Assembly: GCF_030161375.1 (NCBI RefSeq)
Contig: NZ_BSSQ01000015.1
Coordinates: 1-64,000 of the forward strand
DNA length: 64,000 nt
Direction of reading: 5' to 3'
Origin: Paenibacillus glycanilyticus
GTDB lineage: Bacteria > Bacillota > Bacilli > Paenibacillales > Paenibacillaceae
Part shown: piece after piece, positions 51,278-59,266 of the stretch
How positions within the stretch are numbered: the first letter of the stretch is position 1
How the letters are laid out: each line of letters starts with the position of its first letter
Notes under the pieces: model-generated
What the model was told of the DNA's origin: nothing
The model's input: only the letters and a program-made list of their open reading frames with translations
Databases searched by the model: none
Program-made: the position numbers and the translations under genes

Positions 51278-52726
51278 TCAGAAGGACTGTCCTTCCGCAG
51301 AAATCATCTTCTCCGGGCCGGAACTATCTTTTGCTTTGTTGGGCCCCGGCTGCTGATGCAGCTTCTGTACCCGAATGCGCGAAATGCGCAAGTGATCCGT
51401 CTCCTCTATGATAAAGGCATATTCCCCGCCATATTCGATTCGCTGCTCTTTTGTTGGCGGAATCTCGATCTGCGAGTAAATCCAACCGCCTATCGTATCA
51501 TAATTATCGCAATCGATATCAACGCCGAAATAACTATTTACTTCTTCAATCAGCATCATTCCGCTAATGGAATAACTGTTGTCGTCCCGCTTCTCGATCT
51601 CTGCCCGTTCCTCGTCAAACTCGTCTTGAATTTCGCCTACGATCTCTTCCATAATATCCTCGAGCGTAACCAGACCGGAGGTCCCCCCGTATTCATCGAT
51701 TAGAATGGCGATCTGCGCTTTTTTCTTCTGCATGAGAATAAGCAGGTTGCTGATTTGCATGGAATCCGGAACCGTCGTGATAGCTCGCGTAATCTGCCGA
51801 ATATCCGTCAAACTATGCGTAGTATCCTTCAACAGGTCTTTGATATGAACAAAGCCGATAATATTGTCCTTGTCATGATCGCAGACGGGATATCTCGTAT
51901 GCATTTCATTTAAGGCAATCGCTTTGTTCTCTTCGAGAGACAGATGAACATAGAGACACACCATCTCCGTCCGCGGAATCATAATTTCACGGGCATTCGT
52001 CTCGGCGAACTCGAATATATTATCGACCAGCGTCAGCTCCGTATTATTAATGAGCCCGCTCTTATGGCTTTCCTGCATGAGAATGCGGATCTCCTGCTCG
52101 GTATGGGCTAAATGCTGCTCGGAAGCCGGCTCAATGCCAAACCGCTTCAGAAGCTGGTTCGCAAGGCCGTTCAACACCCAAATAAACGGATACATCAGTT
52201 TATGGAACATAATTAGAGGCGTGGCTGTCAATAGCGTAACCGTCTCTGCCTTGCGGATCGCTATCGTTTTGGGGGCAAGTTCACCGAGGACGATATGGAG
52301 TATCGTTATGAAGAGAAACGCAATAATGAATGAAATGGAATGGATCATAACCGGATTGCCCCATCCAAGCGCCAGAAACCAAGGCTCGATCAAATCTTTG
52401 ATTGCGGGCTCCCCGATCCAGCCAAGACCAAGAGAAGCCAGCGTAATCCCCAGTTGGCACGCAGATAAATAAGCATCCAGGTTGTTCGTCAAGTGAGAGG
52501 CAAGCTTTGCGCGCAGATGGCCTTCTGCGGCCAATGATTCGATCCGGGTTCCCCGAACCTTCACCATCGCGAATTCCGCCGCAACAAACAAGCCGTTCAT
52601 AAATACGAGCAACACAATAACAAGCAGCTGAAAAACATGCGGAAGCGGATCACTCAATACAGTCCCCTGCAGCCGTGCGCCCTGCACAGCAGCAGGTGCA
52701 CCTCCTTCGAGAAGGGAATTTTCCAT
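51278..52726 (-). CDS. Hemolysin family protein (CNNM, CBS pair, CorC domain)
   Basis: The 482-residue membrane protein has an N-terminal CNNM domain with about four helices (VFQLLVIVLLVFMNGLFVAAEFAMVK starts it), a CBS domain pair (MIPRTEMVCLYVHLSLEENKAIALNEMHTRYPV and TVPDSMQISNLLILMQKKKAQIAILIDEYGGTSGLVTLEDIMEEIVGEI), and a C-terminal CorC_HlyC domain. Family members are linked to magnesium export or tolerance. The ATG at 52726 lacks a good ribosome site, while AAGGAGGTG lies inside the frame (near 52705), so a shorter start such as the TTG near 52657 is possible. Confidence 0.9.
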   Translation of the reverse strand: MENSLLEGGAPAAVQGARLQGTVLSDPLPHVFQLLVIVLLVFMNGLFVAAEFAMVKVRGTRIESLAAEGHLRAKLASHLTNNLDAYLSACQLGITLASLGLGWIGEPAIKDLIEPWFLALGWGNPVMIHSISFIIAFLFITILHIVLGELAPKTIAIRKAETVTLLTATPLIMFHKLMYPFIWVLNGLANQLLKRFGIEPASEQHLAHTEQEIRILMQESHKSGLINNTELTLVDNIFEFAETNAREIMIPRTEMVCLYVHLSLEENKAIALNEMHTRYPVCDHDKDNIIGFVHIKDLLKDTTHSLTDIRQITRAITTVPDSMQISNLLILMQKKKAQIAILIDEYGGTSGLVTLEDIMEEIVGEIQDEFDEERAEIEKRDDNSYSISGMMLIEEVNSYFGVDIDCDNYDTIGGWIYSQIEIPPTKEQRIEYGGEYAFIIEETDHLRISRIRVQKLHQQPGPNKAKDSSGPEKMISAEGQSF

Positions 52727-52880
52727 TGTGTAAAGATTGGGTATTTCCAGTTTATTCCGACTAAACCTCGCATTATGCCGATTTATTGCCTTCGAATATT
52801 GTTCATAAAGGCGAAGCCGAATTGTTCGGCCGATCTGTTATAATGACATCAATTAATCCAATAACGAGGGTGAATGACCT

Positions 52881-53486
52881 ATGAAACGTATCCTATTCAT
52901 TTGTTTAGTTGCACTATTCCTTGTACCGGGCATGGCCATGGCCCATTCCAAGGTTACCGTTTCTACTCCTGCGAAGGATGAGACCGTTACAACCTCGCCT
53001 TCCGAAATTTCCTTGACGTTTAATACGGATATCGAAAAGCTTAGCCAGTTCAAGGTGCTTGATGAGGCTGGTAAGCAAATGGCTACAGGAGATATTGAAG
53101 TCCATGATTCGACGATGAGCGGTGCCGTCACCGAACCTCTGAACAACGGTGCTTACACGGTTAAATGGACGATCATCGGCGCCGACGGCCATGCGGTTGA
53201 CGGTGAATATGCTTTTACGGTCAATGTCGCGGAAGTAACGCCTTCCCCATCGCCTGAAGCAACCGAGTCGCCAAGCGCCGAAGTAACCGAGGCACCTGAT
53301 GCAGCGGCATCCGCGGATCAAGAGAAAACCGAGGAGCCGGCTCCCGCAGCCTCGGCGGAGGACACCGACACCGACGCTAAAGACGGCAAAAGCAATAACA
53401 ATGGCGTAACAACAGCAATTGGGGTTCTCATCGGAGTAATCGTAATTGCCGGCATCGTTCTAGTTGTCCGGAGGCGCCGCAAATGA
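52881..53486 (+). CDS. CopC domain protein with C-terminal membrane anchor
   Basis: The 201-residue protein has a signal peptide (LFICLVALFLVPGMAMA) and mature N-terminus AHSKVTVSTPAKDETV, where the first histidine could ligate copper as in CopC. WTIIGADGHAVDGEYAFTV holds the D-x-H pattern of the family. A linker rich in proline, glutamate, alanine and serine (residues about 118-165) leads to a membrane helix and RRRRK end. It overlaps copD as ATGA. Copper handling is inferred from family and pairing; YcnJ of Bacillus fuses both parts. Confidence 0.88.
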   Translation: MKRILFICLVALFLVPGMAMAHSKVTVSTPAKDETVTTSPSEISLTFNTDIEKLSQFKVLDEAGKQMATGDIEVHDSTMSGAVTEPLNNGAYTVKWTIIGADGHAVDGEYAFTVNVAEVTPSPSPEATESPSAEVTEAPDAAASADQEKTEEPAPAASAEDTDTDAKDGKSNNNGVTTAIGVLIGVIVIAGIVLVVRRRRK

Positions 53487-54571
53487 GTTACGTCAGCGAA
53501 GCCCTTCTCTATCTCTGCTTTGCTATTCTTACCGGGACGTTTATTCTCCGTATTGTACCGGAGCATCGGCGTCCGGAGATCCGCGTTCCGACCTGGCTCC
53601 TGCTCGTTTGCGCGCTAGCTATTCCGCTCTTAGAATATGTGCCTATTCATGATTCTGCCGTATTGTTCGCGAAGGATACGGATATTACATACGGCGAGAT
53701 GGTAAAAAGCATTCTGCTCGACCTTAACAACGGCAAAGCTTGGGTCTGGTCAGCCGTAGCATCCATTGGCCTCGCTTTTCTGCTTGGCTTGCCCTCCTTC
53801 CGGAACGACAAACATATGCCGAAGGTCAGCTTGTTTATTCTGTTGCTCTTGATTCTCTGGCTTGGATATGCCAGCCATGCAACTTCGCTATACGGGACAA
53901 AAGGATGGCTTGTCCATACTGCCCACTTCCTCGCGATAACCGTGTGGATTGGCGTACTGATGGTCGTGAGCTGGTTTGCTTCGGACAGCCGCAACTGGGA
54001 AGCCTTCCTGGCTTGGTTCTCGCCGCTCGCGATTGGCTGCATGCTCATTACCTTCACCGCCGGCATCCTGCTCATGACATTTACGACGCCGCAATACGTC
54101 AATTCGTGGATGCTGCCGTACGGACAAATGCTTCTTCTGAAGCATTTGCTTATCGCACCGCTGCTCTTATTTGCATATACGAACGGGTTTGGTTACCGGA
54201 AAATGCTGAAGCAGAGCAACAGCTTTAATCCAAAGCCTTGGCTGAAGGGTGAAAGTGTAATCGCACTGCTGCTGTTTATCGTCACGGGGGCTTTAGGCCA
54301 GCAGACTCCTCCTCACAACGTAAAGGAAACGCTGCAGACGGTATCCCCTTCCGAGTTGTTCACGACGGTCTACAACGGGCATTTCAGCCCGGATTTGACG
54401 CTGAAGTTATCCATCGGACTGGATAGTATCCTAATGCTTGCAGCGGCTCTCGTCATGATATACGGATTTATTCAGATGTACCGGGACAACAAGATGCTCC
54501 CGGCCTTCATTATGGGCCTTATGACAACGGTCTTTGGTTACTTCGCTCTTATGTTTGGAGTTGGATCGTAA
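53483..54571 (+). CDS. CopD family membrane protein
   Basis: The 362-residue protein has about eight to nine membrane helices. WLVHTAHFLAITVWIGVLMVVSW holds the H-x-x-x-x-x-x-W-x-G motif of CopD, and GALGQQTPPHN is close to the family pattern near the end of the core. It probably imports copper together with the CopC-like protein encoded just upstream, with which it shares an overlapping stop and start. A strong terminator follows. Confidence 0.9.
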   Translation: MSYVSEALLYLCFAILTGTFILRIVPEHRRPEIRVPTWLLLVCALAIPLLEYVPIHDSAVLFAKDTDITYGEMVKSILLDLNNGKAWVWSAVASIGLAFLLGLPSFRNDKHMPKVSLFILLLLILWLGYASHATSLYGTKGWLVHTAHFLAITVWIGVLMVVSWFASDSRNWEAFLAWFSPLAIGCMLITFTAGILLMTFTTPQYVNSWMLPYGQMLLLKHLLIAPLLLFAYTNGFGYRKMLKQSNSFNPKPWLKGESVIALLLFIVTGALGQQTPPHNVKETLQTVSPSELFTTVYNGHFSPDLTLKLSIGLDSILMLAAALVMIYGFIQMYRDNKMLPAFIMGLMTTVFGYFALMFGVGS

Positions 54572-54574
54572 AGA

Positions 54575-54607
54575 AAAGGCGCCGCTTTAAGCAAGCGGCG
54601 CCTTTTT
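54575..54607. terminator. Bidirectional terminator after copD
   Basis: AAAGGCGCCGCTT and AAGCGGCGCCTTT form a perfect GC-rich stem followed by TTTT. It can serve copD and the converging siderophore-binding protein gene. Confidence 0.9.
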
Positions 54608-54614
54608 GCGTGTA

Positions 54615-55622
54615 TTATTTAGTCAACTTGATTCCATAATTCTCTGCCAATTGGTCCAGCATCAGGTTAGCTGCTTTAATGCCGCCTGCCGTATTCCAGA
54701 TTGCATCGTCTACGCGGTAAGCATGGCCGGCTTTGACTGCGCTCAGGCCTTTCCAGATTGGATCATTTGTCCATTCCTGCTCTTGAGCGGAGCCTTTGCC
54801 GTCACCCGTATCGTAAGTGAAGTAGAAGATCCGGTCGGCATCCGCTTCCGGCAGACGTTCCTTCGTAATTTCGTCAGCGAATTGTTCTTTGGCATTCAGC
54901 GTCATTTCATTTCGTGCCAGGCCAAGCTGGCCAGCTATAACGCCTGAGAAGGTGTCCGTATGATAAACCCGCGTCTTGCCGCCCATGAAACGAACAAACG
55001 AGACGGTTTCTTTCAATTTATCTCCCGCTTGCGCTTTGAAATCTTCAATGCGCGCATCGAAATCCGCGATTAACGCGTTGCCTTCTTCGGTTTGGCCAAG
55101 CGCTTCCGCATACAGCTTGAAGTTATCTTTCCAAGCGCCGCGAAGCGTTTCCGCCTCGACGGTTGGGGCAATCGCCGACAGTTGCTCATAGATTTCTTCA
55201 TGTCTCATTTTGTTCGCAAGAATAAGGTCCGGCTGCAAGCCAGCGATCAGTTCCAGGTTCGGCTGACCTTCCTCGCCTACCACTTCTACGCCTTCCATAT
55301 CCGCCGCGATATGATCATACCAAGGATTACCCGTAAAAGATTTCACCGCGCCTACCGGCTTCACGCCAAGCGCCAATACGGCTTCCGTTCCTTCGTTGGT
55401 AAGTACAACAACCCGCTTCGGCGTACCCTTGATCTCGGTCTCGCCCATGGCATGCTTCACTACCCGAGTTTCATTCGATGCCGGTTGCTCCGAATTTGCA
55501 GCTTTATTATCCGATCCAGCATTATTATTGGAGTTCGATCCGCAGCCTGCTGCCAGTACCGCGATAACGATCGTACAAAGTACAAGCCCAATCCATTTCT
55601 TTCCGTTAAAACGATTAATCAT
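54615..55622 (-). CDS. Iron-siderophore-binding lipoprotein
   Basis: The 335-residue protein has a signal peptide and lipobox (LAAGCGSN), then a type III binding-protein fold: TPKRVVVLTNEGTEAVLALGVKPVG, GQPNLELIAGLQPDLILANKMRHEEIYEQLSAIAPTV, and a C-terminal lobe. It resembles FeuA/YfiY-type ferric siderophore binders; the exact siderophore is unknown. It is divergent from two FecCD-type permease genes and an ATPase gene. Two Fur-like boxes lie in the shared promoter region. Confidence 0.9.
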   Translation of the reverse strand: MINRFNGKKWIGLVLCTIVIAVLAAGCGSNSNNNAGSDNKAANSEQPASNETRVVKHAMGETEIKGTPKRVVVLTNEGTEAVLALGVKPVGAVKSFTGNPWYDHIAADMEGVEVVGEEGQPNLELIAGLQPDLILANKMRHEEIYEQLSAIAPTVEAETLRGAWKDNFKLYAEALGQTEEGNALIADFDARIEDFKAQAGDKLKETVSFVRFMGGKTRVYHTDTFSGVIAGQLGLARNEMTLNAKEQFADEITKERLPEADADRIFYFTYDTGDGKGSAQEQEWTNDPIWKGLSAVKAGHAYRVDDAIWNTAGGIKAANLMLDQLAENYGIKLTK

Positions 55623-55641
55623 GTCTATTAGTGCCTCCCGA

Positions 55642-55751
55642 TGATAATGTTTCTCACCCGAACAAATATAAAAGAAAATGACGACAGAGTCAACAAAAAT
55701 TTGAGAACGATTCTCATATTCATTGACAGGCTTGTACTCCTCTATTAAACT
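55642..55751. promoter_or_regulatory. Divergent promoter region with two Fur-like boxes
   Basis: TGAGAACGATTCTCA (55702-55716) is a clean 7-1-7 inverted repeat of the Fur type; TGATAATGTTTCTCA (55642-55656) matches the first half exactly with two mismatches in the second. For the minus gene, TTGACT (55688-55693), 17 bases, TATATT (55665-55670). For the plus operon, TTGACA (55723-55728) with a -10 near 55745-55751. The central box sits between the two -35 elements, so one site could control both sides. Confidence 0.75.
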
Positions 55752-55815
55752 TCACTAAGTACATAAGTTAAATGTTTGTAAGTTGTCATCCATGATAAAG
55801 GAGTCACTAACAGCT

Positions 55816-56802
55816 ATGAGACTAACAGGATTCATATTATCCCTTCTGCTCCTTGGAACAGCCATCCTATGCAGCATTGCGTTTGGCGTTACAAATATTC
55901 CGTTTTCAGCCGTTATGGATGCTATTTTCCATTATCAGCCTTCCAACCAGGAGCATCTGATTATTCAAACCGCAAGAGTTCCGCGCGCGTTAATCGCAGC
56001 GGCAGCCGGTGCCAGCCTCGCGGTTGCCGGCGCCCTTATGCAGGTTATTACCCGCAATCCCATTGCTTCGCCAAGCGTGTTTGGCGTTAACTCCGGCGCT
56101 TCCTTTATGGTGGTTGTCGCATCCGGCTGGCTTGGCATTAGCGGCATGCAGCCGCTAACCCTCCTTGCCTTGCTTGGCGCGGCCATTAGCGGTGCCATCG
56201 TGTTTGCCCTTGGCAGCATGGGCCGTGATGGCATGACTCCCGTAAAAATCACCTTGGCCGGCGCTTCGATTGCCGCTTTTTTCGCGTCGCTCACTCAAGG
56301 ATTTATGCTTTCCAGCGGCAAAATGTTCGACCAAGTGCTGGTCTGGCTTGTCGGTTCAGTAGCCGGCCGAGATATGCACATGCTAGGCAGTGTCATTCCC
56401 TACATGGCGGTAGGTCTTGTTCTGGCCATGGCGCTATCCCGCCATTTGAACGTCCTTGGCATGGGCGACGATATCGCTCAGACCTTGGGCCAACGGACTG
56501 CTTATGTGAAGTGGCTAGCATCGGCAGCCATAATTCTTCTGGCCGGGGCTTCCGTAGCCGTCGCTGGTCCGATAGCGTTTGTCGGCATCATTATCCCGCA
56601 TATCGTCCGTTATTTCGTTGGCGCGGATTACCGTTGGATCATTCCTTATTGCGCCGTGCTTGGCGGCGTCTTGCTTGTGACCGCCGATATCGGCTCCCGC
56701 TACATTGCCATGCCTAGGGAAGTGCCGGTTGGCGTCATGACGGCCGTGATCGGCGTGCCTTTCTTCGTATATATTGCCAGAAAAGGAAGACAAACCTCAT
56801 GA
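55816..56802 (+). CDS. FecCD-type siderophore permease, first
   Basis: About 328 residues and eight to ten membrane helices. VPRALIAAAAGASLAVAGALMQVITRNPIASPSVFGVNSGASF is the family signature. AAAGGAG lies 13 bases before the ATG at 55816; an ATG at 55792 is an alternative. LNVLGMGDDIAQTLGQ is the ATPase-contact loop. Forms the channel together with the next gene product. Its stop overlaps the next start as ATGA. Confidence 0.92.
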   Translation: MRLTGFILSLLLLGTAILCSIAFGVTNIPFSAVMDAIFHYQPSNQEHLIIQTARVPRALIAAAAGASLAVAGALMQVITRNPIASPSVFGVNSGASFMVVVASGWLGISGMQPLTLLALLGAAISGAIVFALGSMGRDGMTPVKITLAGASIAAFFASLTQGFMLSSGKMFDQVLVWLVGSVAGRDMHMLGSVIPYMAVGLVLAMALSRHLNVLGMGDDIAQTLGQRTAYVKWLASAAIILLAGASVAVAGPIAFVGIIIPHIVRYFVGADYRWIIPYCAVLGGVLLVTADIGSRYIAMPREVPVGVMTAVIGVPFFVYIARKGRQTS

Positions 56803-57848
56803 GCAAATACAAGACTATAAGACTGAACAAACCAAAGTTGAAACTATCGTATCTCTTGGAATCCAAAACGATTGTCACCGTATTTGCTTTGCTTCTGCTG
56901 TGCGCGGCAGGTGCCGTTATAAGCACCGGGATCGGCAGTCAATTCATCGCGCCGCTGGATGTTATCCAATCGATCATCGGCAAAGGCAGCGCCATGCATG
57001 ACGTCATAGTATTAAAGCTCCGCCTGCCGCGAATTGTCATCGCCCTGCTCGTTGGAGCGGCGTTAGCTTCTGCCGGAGCCGTGCTGCAAGGATTGATCCG
57101 AAATCCGCTGGCTTCTCCCGACGTAACGGGAATAACGGAAGGCGCATCGCTTGGCACCGTCTTGTTTCTCTTTTTCTTAAACGGCCATGTCTCCATTCAC
57201 TGGATGCCCGTTGCGGCCATCCTTGGCGCTTTTGCCGTTACGTTTATCCTGTATGCTTTATCCTGGAAAAACGGAGCGTCGCCGCTCCGCATGGTCCTGA
57301 TCGGCACCGGTTTATCGGCTGCGTTTAAGTCCATCTCCTATATGTTTATTATCGCTAGTCCTTATTTCCTGGCGAATCGCGCAATGACCTTTATGACTGG
57401 CAGCATTTACGGTTCTTCCTGGGACAAGGATGTTTATACGTTGCTTCCGTGGCTGATCGTATTGCTCCCGGCAACCTGGCTGATGGCCCGTCACATTAAT
57501 GTTCAAGCATTAGGCGACGAGGTAGCCGGCAGCGCGGGGGCCAATGTGCAAAAGCACCGGCTTGTCCTGTTGCTACTCAGCGTATCGCTAGCCGGAGCCG
57601 CGGTGGCGATAGGCGGCGCGATCGCTTTTATCGGTCTTATTGCCCCGCATATGGCGCGCAAGCTTGTAGGCTCGTCGTTTGGCGGACTGCTGCCGGTCAG
57701 CGCATTAATAGGAGCGCTTCTGCTGCTCGTGTCCGATCTAGCAGCCCGGACCTTATTCGCTCCGCTGGATATACCGGCCGGCGTCTTCACCGCAGCCATC
57801 GGCGCACCGTTTTTCTTGTACATGTTATACCGCCAACGCAACCAATAA
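56799..57848 (+). CDS. FecCD-type siderophore permease, second
   Basis: The second channel subunit has 349 residues, with LPRIVIALLVGAALASAGAVLQGLIRNPLASPDVTGITEGASLGTV as the family signature, INVQALGDEVAGSAGANVQ as the ATPase-contact loop and GLIAPHMARKLVG near the end. The N-terminal 30 residues are basic and cytoplasmic. It overlaps the first permease gene and precedes the ATPase by 21 bases. Confidence 0.92.
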   Translation: MSKYKTIRLNKPKLKLSYLLESKTIVTVFALLLLCAAGAVISTGIGSQFIAPLDVIQSIIGKGSAMHDVIVLKLRLPRIVIALLVGAALASAGAVLQGLIRNPLASPDVTGITEGASLGTVLFLFFLNGHVSIHWMPVAAILGAFAVTFILYALSWKNGASPLRMVLIGTGLSAAFKSISYMFIIASPYFLANRAMTFMTGSIYGSSWDKDVYTLLPWLIVLLPATWLMARHINVQALGDEVAGSAGANVQKHRLVLLLLSVSLAGAAVAIGGAIAFIGLIAPHMARKLVGSSFGGLLPVSALIGALLLLVSDLAARTLFAPLDIPAGVFTAAIGAPFFLYMLYRQRNQ

Positions 57849-57869
57849 ACAAGCTGGAGGAAGTCAACC

Positions 57870-58667
57870 ATGAGTATGCTTGAAGCGAAAGGGATCTCCC
57901 TCTCTTATGGCGGAGCATCTATCTTTGAACAGTTGAATATAGCCATTCCGGATGGCAAAATAACCGTCCTGGTCGGAAGCAACGGCTGCGGCAAATCCAC
58001 GCTGCTGCGGGCTTTGTCCAAACTTCTGAAACCTACGGCAGGCGAAGTGACGCTTAGCGGCAAAAACCTGTCGTCGATTCCGGCCAAAACCGCGGCCAAA
58101 CAATTGGCCCTGCTCCCCCAAGGCCCTATTGCTCCCGAAGGACTTACGGTTCTTCAACTCGTGAAGCAAGGCCGTTATCCTTATCAATCGTGGCTTCAGC
58201 AATGGTCGAAGGAGGATGAAGAGGCGGTTCAGTCTGCTTTGAGCGCTACCGGTATCGTCGAGCTTGCCGAGCGTTCCGTCCTCTCCCTCTCGGGCGGTCA
58301 ACGCCAGCGGGCTTGGATTGCCATGACGCTGGCGCAGCAGACCGGCATTATTCTATTAGACGAGCCAACCACATATTTGGATCTCACCCATCAGATCGAG
58401 GTCCTTGACCTGCTGCAAGAGATGAATGAGCGCGATAGCCGGACCATTGTGATGGTGCTTCATGATATTAACTTGGCTTGCCGTTACGCCGATCATATCG
58501 TGGCCGTAAAGAACGGTACAATCTACGCGCAAGGCGCGCCAAAGGAAATTGTAAACGCGGCGATGATTGAAGACGTGTTCCATTTGAAGAGCGACGTCAT
58601 CTCCGACCCGCTGTACGGTACGCCGATGATCGTTCCTCACGGACGGAAGAAAATTAAACAGAGTTAG
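57870..58667 (+). CDS. FecE-type siderophore ABC transporter ATPase
   Basis: The 265-residue ATPase has Walker A GSNGCGKST (about residues 36-44), signature LSGGQRQRAWIAMTLAQQ, Walker B IILLDEPTTYLDL and the switch histidine in VLHDINLACRYADH. This closely follows the FecE/FhuC pattern. GGAGG precedes the start. It completes the iron uptake operon and is followed by a strong terminator. Confidence 0.94.
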   Translation: MSMLEAKGISLSYGGASIFEQLNIAIPDGKITVLVGSNGCGKSTLLRALSKLLKPTAGEVTLSGKNLSSIPAKTAAKQLALLPQGPIAPEGLTVLQLVKQGRYPYQSWLQQWSKEDEEAVQSALSATGIVELAERSVLSLSGGQRQRAWIAMTLAQQTGIILLDEPTTYLDLTHQIEVLDLLQEMNERDSRTIVMVLHDINLACRYADHIVAVKNGTIYAQGAPKEIVNAAMIEDVFHLKSDVISDPLYGTPMIVPHGRKKIKQS

Positions 58668-58676
58668 AAATGGGAA

Positions 58677-58726
58677 GGGGGTGTCCCATAAGTCATGAAA
58701 ATGACGATGGGACACCCCTGTTTTTT
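58677..58726 (+). terminator. Terminator of the siderophore uptake operon
   Basis: GGGGTGTCCCAT and ATGGGACACCCC pair; an inner GTCAT/ATGAC stem caps the hairpin, and TGTTTTTT follows. Confidence 0.92.
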
Positions 58727-58749
58727 ATTTGGGCTAAACGTCAGCCTGC

Positions 58750-58863
58750 GCATTAAATGTTCTTCCGATCGCCATTGCTCAGGGATTCATTCGAATCAAC
58801 GAGGTATGGTTGGCATCCCTTCACAAAAGCGAACGCTGACGCTTCTCCAGAATCATTTAATGC
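58750..58863 (+). repeat. Structured dispersed element, copy 3
   Basis: The outer arms are GCATTAAATGTTCT (58750-58763) and AGAATCATTTAATGC (58849-58863), pairing with one bulge. The core is TCCGATCGCCATTG on the 5' side and CAAAAGCGAACGCT followed by a CTTCTCC ending on the 3' side. TCGC pairs with GCGA, TTG with CAA and GGGAT with ATCCC. GAATCAAC in the tip is shared with copy 2. It lies between the siderophore operon terminator and an IS1182-type remnant. Confidence 0.8.
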
Positions 58864-58890
58864 TCCGTCTACCCTTAACCTATTCATAAA

Positions 58891-59109
58891 ATGCTCAAAC
58901 AAAAGAAACCGACCCTTAAGATATCCCCCGAAAATAATCTCGTACGCGTCATAAACGATGCGGTCAATTGCTTGGATATGAAGCTATACACCAAAGCTTA
59001 TCCCGGAGGTGGCCGGGACAGCTACTACCCCAAAATGCTCATGAAAGTCGTTATCTATACGTACATACAGCGTATCTACTCCTCTCGCCATCTTTACAGT
59101 GAGCGATAA
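58891..59109 (+). pseudogene. IS1182-type transposase, N-terminal remnant
   Basis: A 72-residue frame beginning MLKQKKPTLKISPENNL reads like the start of IS1182-family transposases: NNLVRVINDAVNCLDM, then YPGGGRDSYYPKMLMKVVIYTYIQRIYSSRHL, the conserved DUF772 segment. It breaks off at a TAA where a full transposase would go on for 350 or more residues; no catalytic part follows in any frame. No terminal inverted repeats were found. It is a decayed insertion sequence. Confidence 0.8.
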
Positions 59110-59266
59110 CCTTTTGAGACGGCCTCTTTGTGCTTCAACCCGCTCTATCAAAATTTGGTCTTGCTGTGTATAAAGATTTCATGAATAATGAAGATTGGAC
59201 GATTTACCATAATACATAATTTGTATTTTCATAAATCTATAACGATTAGAAAAGGAAATTTTATCG

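Noticed and set aside
58750..59109. Structured element copy 3 as the left end of the IS1182 remnant
   Set aside because: The other copies of the element have no transposase beside them and no matching right end was found, so the closeness is probably chance.
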